Positions 1-6,097 of a DNA stretch of 7,401 nucleotides are shown in pieces (position 1 is the first letter of the stretch; each line of letters begins with the position of its first letter). This DNA is from Spirochaetota bacterium (GTDB taxonomy: Bacteria > Spirochaetota > Spirochaetia > Treponematales > UBA12059). Location: assembly GCA_022709445.1 (NCBI GenBank), contig JAKLIU010000099.1, positions 1-7,401 of the forward strand, given 5' to 3'. The translations under genes and the position numbers were made by a program. Below the pieces are notes generated by a model. The model was not told the origin of the DNA, made no database searches, and worked only from the letters and a program-made list of their open reading frames with translations.

Positions 1-765
1 CCATGCGGGCGCGCACTTTCTGGGAGATCTTCTTCTGGAGGGACAGTATCTCGATCTCCTGGGCCAGGGCGGAAGCCGTGGCCTCCAGGCGCTTGAGCGG
101 CGGGCTCACGGACAGGAGTTCCTGCTTGCGCTCCAGCTTGAGGCCCATGGCGTTGGCGACCAGGTCGCAGAGCCGGCCCGGGCCGTCCGCGCGCTGGACG
201 GCGTGCACGGTATCGGATGGTATCTTCTTGAGCAGGTCGGCGTAGGCGATGAAGTCCTTGCGTATGATCTGGATGAGCGCGGCGCTTTCCTTGAAAGCGG
301 CGCTTTCCTTGCCCGCGGCGCTATCCTTGCCCGCGGATCCGTCCCCGGGGGAAGAGGTTCCCCTGGCCGGGGCTGGATCGCCGTCCTGGGGCTCGTCGCC
401 CTCCAGGTCCTCCACCAGGGCGCCCAGCCAGTCCTTGCGGAACACCGTGCGCCTGAGCCTGGCCCTGCGCCGTCCCTCCACCAGGAGGCGCACCGAGCCG
501 TCTGCGAGCTTGACCGACTGGATGATGCGGGCCACGGTCCCGATCTCGTGGACGTCTATGTCGTTGGCGCCCTCGGCGGGCAGGCTCCTGAGCAGGGAGA
601 CGAACACCAGCTTGTCGGTCCTGGAGGCCTCCTCGGCGGCGGCCACGCAGAGCTTGGTGGCCGCCAGCACGGGGGAGAGCGTGTTGGGGAACACGACCGT
701 CTCGCGGACGTAGACGAGGGGAAGTTCCGTAGCGTCGCCCTTTGGACGCAGGGAATCCAGGATGC

Positions 766-769
<4 letters not shown>
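1..769 (-). CDS. lon: ATP-dependent protease Lon, N-terminal part (3' end outside window)
   Basis: Lon is a cytoplasmic homo-oligomeric AAA+ serine protease that unfolds and degrades damaged and regulatory proteins. Only the first 256 residues are visible. They match the substrate-binding N-domain: it opens with MSILDSLRPK, followed by the typical LPLVYVRETVVFPNTLSP stretch near residues 17-33 and a beta-rich part to about residue 120. A helical part follows from about residue 164 (LIQIIRKDFIAYADLLKKIP, then LERKQELLS). The ATPase and Ser-Lys protease domains would lie beyond position 1. The ATG at 769 overlaps the clpX stop as ATGA, so translational coupling is likely; AAGAAGAG just upstream is a modest ribosome binding site. 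Residues 122-163 form a low-complexity linker with a hexapeptide repeat encoded by tandem 18-base units. The family call is firm; activity cannot be judged from this fragment. Confidence 0.93.
279..340 (-). repeat. 18-base tandem repeat inside lon (three units plus a partial fourth)
   Basis: Read on the plus strand, units lie at 279-296, 297-314 and 315-332, with a degenerate start of a fourth at 333-340. Units 1 and 2 differ only in their last three bases; unit 3 has one further substitution (T to A at 323). On the coding strand they give a hexapeptide repeat of the form S-A-A-(G/F)-K-(E/D) at Lon residues about 146-163. The unit length is a multiple of three, so copy-number change would keep the reading frame. 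It lies in a Gly/Pro/Asp/Glu-rich linker between the beta-rich and helical parts of the Lon N-domain. Confidence 0.9.
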
Positions 770-2002
<1,233 letters not shown>

Positions 2003-2025
<23 letters not shown>

Positions 2026-2623
2026 GCTTTCTCCGTTCGAGTATCTTGTCGATGAGGCCGTACTCGAGGGCCTCGTCCGCGGACATGAACAGGTCGCGCT
2101 CCATGTCCTTGGCGACCGCCTCCGCCGTCTTGCCGGTGTGCAGGGCGAAGTACTCCACGGTGAGCCGCTTCAGGCGCACGATCTCGCGCGCCTGGATGCT
2201 GATGTCGGATGCCTGCCCCTGCACCCCGCCCCAGGGCTGGTGGATGAGCACGCGGGAACTGCGCAGGGCGAGCCGCTTGCCCGCCGAGCCGCCGGCCAGG
2301 AGCAGGGCGCCCATGCTGGACGCCTGCCCGAGGCATATGGTCTTGATCTCCGGCCGGATGTACTGCATCGTGTCGTAGATGGCCAGTCCCGCGGTGACGG
2401 AGCCGCCGGGGGAGTTGATGTACATGTCGATGTCCTTCTCCGGATCCTGGGATTCCAGGAACAGGAGCTGGGCCACCACCAGGTCGGCGGTCAGGTCGCT
2501 GATCTCGCCGTCCACGAAGACGATGCGGTCCTTGAGCAGGCGCGAGTATATATCGTAGGAGCGCTCGCCCAGCCCGGATTGCTCGATGACCACCGGGACC
2601 AGGTTGTGCATTTTCTCAGTCAT
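2003..2623 (-). CDS. clpP: ATP-dependent Clp protease proteolytic subunit ClpP
   Basis: ClpP is the serine peptidase that forms a double heptameric barrel and degrades polypeptides fed by ClpX. With the start at 2623 the protein has 206 residues, typical for the family. The catalytic triad is Ser103 (in GQASSMGA), His128 (in LIHQPWGG) and Asp177 (in ERDLF); the spacings of 25 and 49 residues are the same as in the E. coli enzyme. The SPGGSV oxyanion motif is at 71-76. ATG at 2623 is chosen because GAGGGG lies 6 bases before it. A TTG at 2641 would add six residues but place that ribosome binding site inside the gene. It follows tig by 20 bases, and its last 23 bases overlap clpX, as expected for subunits made together. 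Confidence 0.98.
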
Positions 2624-2629
2624 GTGATA

Positions 2630-2635
2630 CCCCTC
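2630..2635 (-). promoter_or_regulatory. Ribosome binding site of clpP
   Basis: GAGGGG on the minus strand, 6 bases before ATG at 2623. It fixes the clpP start and argues against the in-frame TTG at 2641, which lies upstream of it. Confidence 0.8.
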
Positions 2636-2643
2636 GCGCAAGC

Positions 2644-4002
2644 TTACTCATTTTCCTTGAACAAGTCCACGAAGGCGACCTTCTTGCCCTTCTTGACCTT
2701 GACCTTGCCGGCCAGCCCGGCGATGAGCCGGTCTTCCTTCACGCGGTCCTTGAGGTAATCGACCATGCCGCGGCGTGCGTACTCGGCCTTGACCTCCTCG
2801 GCGGACATGCTGGACTCGGCGGCCATCCGGGCGTATTCCGCCTCCAGGTCGGCCTCGGCGGGCTCGAAGCCGGCGTCGGCGGTCAGCTTGTCCAGGATCA
2901 GCCTGGTCCGGATGGCGCGCTCGGCGTCGGGGCGCCACTCGTCCATCAGTCCCTGCATGCTCTTCCCGCTCATGCTGACGATGCCCTCGAGCTTCTCCAG
3001 GTCCTCGATGCCCATGCGTTGCATGAGGTTGCGCGTGCGCATCTCCAGCTCGGCCTCCACCATGGACGCGGGCAGCTCCACGACGGAGCGCTCGAGGAGC
3101 GCGTCCACGATGCCCTTCTCCTTGAGCGAGCGCAGGCGGTCCTCCAGGCGCTTCTCCAGCCTGGCCTTGACGTCCGCCTTGAGGTCGTCCAGGGTCTTGA
3201 ATTTCTCGGAAACGTCCTGGGCCAGGTCGTCGTCCAGGGCCGGGAGCTTCTTTTCCTTGAGCTTGGTCAGCTTGACGCGGAGCTTCCGGGAAGCGCCGGC
3301 CAGCTCCGGGTACTCGAAGTCGGCGGGGAAGGCCTTGTCGAAGGCCTTCTCGTCGCCCTTCTTCATGCCGATGACCTCGTCGTCGAACTTGTAGATGTTG
3401 TAGCCGGTGCCCAGCTCGAACACGAAGTCCTGGCGCTCGGTGCCGGGCACGGGCGAGCCGGAACCGTCCAGCTCGCAGTAGTCCACCGTGGCTATGTCGC
3501 CCTTGCGGGCCTTGGCGGAGTCGTCCCGGTCCATGACGATGGCGTTGCGCTCGCGGATCTCGTCCAGCTCGCGGTCCTCGTCCGCCTTGGCAACCGTGCA
3601 GGCGGGCAGCTCCACCTCGGCGCCGGTCACGTCGCCGGGGACCACCTCGGGGAACACGTCGTAGGTCACGGAGAAGGAGAACTCCTTCTCCAGCTCGAAC
3701 TCCGGATCGGCGTCCAGGTGGGGCTGGCCGTAGGACAGCGGCACCAGGGTCTCGCCTTCCAGGGCCGCTTCCACGGCCTTGTCTATCAGCCGTCCCATCG
3801 CCTCGAGCTTGATCTCGCGGCCGAATTTGCGTTCCAGGATATTGACGGGCACCTTGCCCTTGCGGAAGCCGTCGATCTGGACCTGCCTGCCGTATTCCTT
3901 GAGCAGCTCGTCATAGGAGGCGCGGACGTCCTCCTTGCCGACGGTCACGGACAACTTGGCGGCCGAGCGCTCCAGCTTCTCGATCTTCTTGGTGATGTTC
4001 AC
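2644..4002 (-). CDS. tig: Trigger factor, ribosome-associated chaperone and prolyl isomerase
   Basis: Trigger factor binds ribosomal protein uL23 at the exit tunnel and shields nascent chains. With a GTG start at 4002 it has 452 residues, slightly longer than the 432 of E. coli. The N-terminal ribosome-binding domain carries the signature GFRKGKVP at 45-52. An FKBP-like prolyl isomerase domain follows at about 168-255, including VIGMKKGDEK. The Lys/Glu-rich helical C-terminal chaperone domain runs to the end (VDLFKENE). GTG is chosen because AAGGGG precedes it by 8 bases and the family alignment begins there. The frame stays open upstream to 4134, but that would run through the terminator and tRNA-Gly. 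No clear promoter is visible in the 50 bases after the terminator. It is the first gene of the tig-clpP-clpX-lon unit. Confidence 0.96.
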   Translation of the reverse strand: MNITKKIEKLERSAAKLSVTVGKEDVRASYDELLKEYGRQVQIDGFRKGKVPVNILERKFGREIKLEAMGRLIDKAVEAALEGETLVPLSYGQPHLDADPEFELEKEFSFSVTYDVFPEVVPGDVTGAEVELPACTVAKADEDRELDEIRERNAIVMDRDDSAKARKGDIATVDYCELDGSGSPVPGTERQDFVFELGTGYNIYKFDDEVIGMKKGDEKAFDKAFPADFEYPELAGASRKLRVKLTKLKEKKLPALDDDLAQDVSEKFKTLDDLKADVKARLEKRLEDRLRSLKEKGIVDALLERSVVELPASMVEAELEMRTRNLMQRMGIEDLEKLEGIVSMSGKSMQGLMDEWRPDAERAIRTRLILDKLTADAGFEPAEADLEAEYARMAAESSMSAEEVKAEYARRGMVDYLKDRVKEDRLIAGLAGKVKVKKGKKVAFVDLFKENE

Positions 4003-4010
4003 GATTGAAT

Positions 4011-4016
4011 CCCCTT
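4011..4016 (-). promoter_or_regulatory. Ribosome binding site of tig
   Basis: AAGGGG on the minus strand, 8 bases before the GTG at 4002. It supports the non-ATG start and the 452-residue product. Confidence 0.75.
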
Positions 4017-4021
4017 GTCGT

Positions 4022-4044
4022 GGCGGCGTTTGGACGGACCGCCG
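4022..4044 (-). other. GC-rich hairpin in the tig leader
   Basis: On the minus strand GGCGG (4043-4039) can pair with CCGCC (4026-4022) around a 12-base loop. A one-step shifted register, CGGCG with CGCCG, is equally good. There is no T-run after it, so it is not a terminator. It ends 5 bases before the AAGGGG of tig and so could influence translation or mRNA stability. The nine bases GGCGGTCCG also occur as the 5' arm of the upstream terminator. Confidence 0.45.
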
Positions 4045-4052
4045 TGAATACG

Positions 4053-4083
4053 AAAAAGGCGATCCGGGTTTCTCCGGACCGCC
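4053..4083 (-). terminator. Rho-independent terminator after the tRNA cluster
   Basis: On the minus strand GGCGGTCCGG (4083-4074) pairs with CCGGATCGCC (4067-4058) over 10 base pairs with one G-T wobble and a 6-base loop, followed by TTTTT. Two preceding A bases extend the stem into the T-run. It lies 9 bases after the tRNA-Gly 3' end and before tig, so it ends most tRNA transcripts; any read-through would feed tig. Confidence 0.9.
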
Positions 4084-4092
4084 TTCGAATCG

Positions 4093-4164
4093 AGCGGGAA
4101 ACGGGAGTCGGACCCGCGACATCCACCTTGGCAAGGTGGCGCTCTACCACTGAGCTATTCCCGC
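4093..4164 (-). tRNA. tRNA-Gly(GCC)
   Basis: This 72-base cloverleaf reads Gly GGC codons. Acceptor arms GCGGGAA and TTCCCGC pair fully. The anticodon stem CCACC/GGTGG encloses loop TTGCCAA with anticodon GCC. The D-loop has the conserved GG. The discriminator is T and CCA is not encoded. The T-arm is GCGGG, loop TCCGACT, CCCGT. The loop has C at position 55, where U (pseudouridine in the mature tRNA) is almost invariant; the other four tRNAs here start their T-loop with TTC. It is the last gene of the cluster, just before the terminator. Confidence 0.96.
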
Positions 4165-4206
4165 AAGCTAGAACCTCCGATCGCCGGTCCAGGCGAGCCT
4201 GAAACC

Positions 4207-4288
4207 TGCGAGAGAAGGGACTTGAACCCTCACGCCGCAAGGCACCAGATCCTAAGTCTGGCGTGTCTGCCAATTCCACCACTCTCGC
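4207..4288 (-). tRNA. tRNA-Leu(TAG)
   Basis: This 82-base type II tRNA has a long variable arm. Acceptor arms GCGAGAG/CTCTCGC pair perfectly. Anticodon stem CCAGA/TCTGG encloses CTTAGGA with anticodon TAG, reading CUA and, by wobble, other CUN codons. The T-loop TTCAAGT is normal. The discriminator A is the one expected for leucine identity. CCA is not encoded (the next bases are GG). Confidence 0.97.
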
Positions 4289-4311
4289 GCGATCCTTGGT
4301 GCGACCGACGA

Positions 4312-4341
4312 AAGCTACCGGAAACCGGCAACCAGTGTCAA
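4312..4341 (-). promoter_or_regulatory. Possible internal promoter before tRNA-Leu
   Basis: In the 60-base spacer between tRNA-Lys and tRNA-Leu the minus strand has a perfect TTGACA (4341-4336). A weak -10, TAGCTT, follows at 18 bases (4317-4312). As in the main cluster promoter, CCGGTTT occurs 7 bases after the TTGACA. The -10 matches the consensus at only three positions, so activity is doubtful. Confidence 0.4.
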
Positions 4342-4348
4342 GGTCTCC

Positions 4349-4421
4349 TGAGCCGTGGAGGGATCGAACCTCCGACCCGCAGATTAAGAGTCTGCTGCTC
4401 TACCAGCTGAGCTAACGGCCC
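4349..4421 (-). tRNA. tRNA-Lys(CTT)
   Basis: This 73-base cloverleaf has acceptor arms GGGCCGT/ACGGCTC with one G-T pair. Anticodon stem GCAGA/TCTGC encloses CTCTTAA with anticodon CTT, which reads only AAG, a codon favoured in GC-rich genomes. T-loop TTCGATC is standard and the discriminator is A. CCA is not encoded. Confidence 0.97.
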
Positions 4422-4451
4422 GTGAACAATTCCATCAAGCAAAAACAAACC

Positions 4452-4525
4452 TGCGTCCGGAGGGAGTCGAACCCCCGACCTACGGATTCGAAGTCCGTCG
4501 CTCTATCCAGCTGAGCTACGAACGC
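4452..4525 (-). tRNA. tRNA-Arg(TCG)
   Basis: This 74-base cloverleaf has acceptor arms GCGTTCG/CGGACGC with one T-G pair. Anticodon stem ACGGA/TCCGT encloses CTTCGAA with anticodon TCG, reading CGA and possibly CGG. T-loop TTCGACT is standard and the discriminator is A. CCA is not encoded. A T-rich 30-base spacer separates it from tRNA-Lys. Confidence 0.97.
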
Positions 4526-4567
4526 CCGCTACCGTACGTCCGAGGTTGTGACCCACGGCGGAGCTAG

Positions 4568-4640
4568 GGTGGATGACGGGGTTCGAACCCGCGACAACCA
4601 GATCCACATTCTGGGACTCTACCGCTGAGCTACACCCACC
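4568..4640 (-). tRNA. tRNA-His(GTG)
   Basis: This is the first gene of the cluster. Acceptor arms GTGGGTG/CATCCAC pair with one G-T. Anticodon stem CCAGA/TCTGG encloses ATGTGGA with anticodon GTG. The extra G at position -1 (4640) faces discriminator C73 (4568), the identity pair for bacterial histidyl-tRNA synthetase, so the encoded G-1 is included. T-loop TTCGAAC is standard. CCA is not encoded. Confidence 0.97.
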
Positions 4641-4658
4641 GTGCGCTTGGCGAGGCCT

Positions 4659-4687
4659 ACAATGCCAAAACCGGAAAAAAATGTCAA
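4659..4687 (-). promoter_or_regulatory. Sigma70-type promoter of the tRNA cluster
   Basis: On the minus strand a perfect -35 box TTGACA (4687-4682) is followed by a 17-base spacer beginning with a run of seven T, then -10 box CATTGT (4664-4659), which matches the consensus at three positions. Initiation is expected near 4652, about 12 bases before tRNA-His. The stretch just after the -10 is GC-rich (AGGCCTCGCC), as at stable-RNA promoters under stringent control; that control is inferred, not shown. Confidence 0.72.
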
Positions 4688-4697
4688 GCGCTCCCTG

Positions 4698-4718
4698 AAA
4701 AAATCTCGGGACTGCCCG
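4698..4718 (-). terminator. Weak candidate terminator after amrS
   Basis: On the minus strand CGGG (4718's side reads 4718-4715) pairs with CCCG (4710-4707) around a 4-base loop, followed by AGA and six T (4703-4698). The stem is short, so termination may be partial. It is the only hairpin plus T-run between the amrS stop and the tRNA promoter. Confidence 0.35.
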
Positions 4719-4732
4719 CGGGAGCCCTCCGG

Positions 4733-5719
4733 TCAGCCGTTCCTGACGGGTGAAGGCGCACCGCATGCCCGGCAAACCGACCCGGACAGCCCGCCCGCGT
4801 CCACCCGGTAGCCGTGGCGGACCACCAGGGGGGCGCCGCAGGACCGGCAGGCGGTCACCGACGGGGCCAGGCCGCCGGTCCACTCGTACACCCAGGGGAG
4901 GTCGCGCCTGGCCACGGCCGCCAGCCTGCCGATCAGCCCCAACCCCGTGGCCGGTTCGTGGTAGCGGTACATGGGCCGGTAGGCGCTCAGGTGCAGGGCG
5001 ATGGCTGGCGACAGGGAAGCCAGGAACGCGGCGATGCCCTCGACCTGGGCCTCGTCGTCGCTGAGGCCGGGCACCACCAGGGTGGTGGCCTCCACGTGGA
5101 CCCCCATGCCGACGGCCAGGGCCAGGAACGCCTTCACGGTATCCAGGTCCCCGCCCAGCATGCCCCGGTAGCGCTCGGCGTCCCAGGTTTTCAGGTCCAC
5201 GTTCACCGCGTCGCACCGTTCCAGCACGTCCCTGGCCGCCTCCTCGCGGGCGCAGCCGTTGGTCACCAGCACGTTCTTGAGGCCCTTCTCCCGCGCCAGG
5301 GCCATGGCCTGGGCCACGAACTCCGCGTGCACCAGCGGCTCAGAGTAGGTATGGGCCAGGGAGGGACATCCCGACAGGACGGCCGCGTCCACCAGGCTCT
5401 CGGGGCTCATGAGCTCCACGCGGGCGTCGGTGGACTGGGAGATGGAGAAATTCTGGCAGAAGGGGCACTTGAGGTTGCAGCCCAGGTAGCCCACGGAAAA
5501 CACGGAGGTCCCGGGCAGGAAGTGGTAGAGCGGCTTCTTCTCAATGGGGTCGATGCCCACGGACGACACGGCGCCCCGGTACGGCAGCTCCAGGGTCCCG
5601 CCCCGGTTGGCGCGCACGCGGCAGACGCCCACGGCACCCGGGGCCAGCACGCAGCCGTGGTGGCACAGCCCGCAGCGCAGCCGTCCGTCCCCGAGCGCCC
5701 GCGCGTAGCGCCGTTCCAC
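4733..5719 (-). CDS. amrS: AmmeMemoRadiSam-type radical SAM enzyme AmrS
   Basis: This 328-residue protein matches the AmrS family of radical SAM enzymes, named for co-occurrence with AMMECR1-like (AmrA) and Memo-like (AmrB) proteins; its substrate is not established to my knowledge. The radical SAM motif CNLKCPFC has Cys81, Cys85 and Cys88 to bind the 4Fe-4S cluster. An N-terminal cysteine group (Cys16, 19, 23, 33) and a C-terminal zinc-ribbon-like pair of CxxC motifs (Cys291/294 and Cys316/319) are also present, as is usual in the family. The start is GTG at 5719, with GGAAGG 8 bases before it. No earlier start is possible, because the upstream gene's TGA is in the same frame one codon before. 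Neither AmrA nor AmrB is encoded in this window. The gene is last in the lnt unit. Confidence 0.9.
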   Translation of the reverse strand: MERRYARALGDGRLRCGLCHHGCVLAPGAVGVCRVRANRGGTLELPYRGAVSSVGIDPIEKKPLYHFLPGTSVFSVGYLGCNLKCPFCQNFSISQSTDARVELMSPESLVDAAVLSGCPSLAHTYSEPLVHAEFVAQAMALAREKGLKNVLVTNGCAREEAARDVLERCDAVNVDLKTWDAERYRGMLGGDLDTVKAFLALAVGMGVHVEATTLVVPGLSDDEAQVEGIAAFLASLSPAIALHLSAYRPMYRYHEPATGLGLIGRLAAVARRDLPWVYEWTGGLAPSVTACRSCGAPLVVRHGYRVDAGGLSGSVCRACGAPSPVRNG

Positions 5720-5722
5720 GGC

Positions 5723-6097
5723 TCAGGCCTTCCGCCGGCCGAGCACCTTCTCCCTCAGGTTCCTGGACTGGCCCATGAAGCGCAGGGGCGAATCCACCTC
5801 GAAGGGCTCGTAGCGTATGCCCACCGCCCCGCGGCGCACCCACAGGCGCACGATGCGGTAGCTCTCGCCGGACTCGGTCACCGGGCTGGGCAGGTCCTGG
5901 GCGCAGAGCAGGTCCGCCACCCGGAACTCCAGGATGGCCGAATCCCCGTCGTGGGGATCGGCGATCAGGATGATCTTCGCGTCGTCGTAGGGGTGCTGGC
6001 GCGGGGAACCGGTGAACCCGACCGCATCCTGGGGGGGCTCGGCGCGGTACGCCTGGATCTCGTAGAAGGGCTCGGACAGGTAATCACGGACGCTCAT
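5723..6097 (-). CDS. Unrecognised 124-residue protein between lnt and amrS
   Basis: I do not recognise this family. The protein begins MSVRDYLSEPFYEIQAY and shows alternating short hydrophobic strands (AKIILIADP near 40-48, AILEFRVADLL, YRIVRLWVRRGAVGIRY), which suggests a small beta-rich soluble fold. There is no signal peptide, membrane segment or cysteine motif; one Cys is present. The C-terminus is basic (RNLREKVLGRRKA). It is likely real: it has a perfect AAGGAGG 7 bases before ATG at 6097, overlaps the lnt end by 14 bases, and its stop is 3 bases before amrS. Its position suggests co-expression with Lnt and AmrS, but nothing in the sequence tells its job. Confidence 0.8.
   Translation of the reverse strand: MSVRDYLSEPFYEIQAYRAEPPQDAVGFTGSPRQHPYDDAKIILIADPHDGDSAILEFRVADLLCAQDLPSPVTESGESYRIVRLWVRRGAVGIRYEPFEVDSPLRFMGQSRNLREKVLGRRKA

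Noticed and set aside
2624..2641. TTG start for clpP six codons upstream
   Set aside because: The GAGGGG ribosome binding site would fall inside the gene, and ATG at 2623 is well placed for it.
3019..4008. Plus-strand open frame opposite tig
   Set aside because: Antisense to a well-matched trigger factor; composition is repetitive Leu/Val/Gly/His with no motif.
4045..4073. Possible tig promoter with -10 TATTCA (4050-4045)
   Set aside because: The matching -35 position reads AGAAAC inside the terminator, with no resemblance to TTGACA.
4003..4134. Extension of tig upstream to an ATG at 4134 (44 extra residues)
   Set aside because: It would translate part of tRNA-Gly and the terminator. Family homology and the AAGGGG ribosome binding site both point to GTG at 4002.
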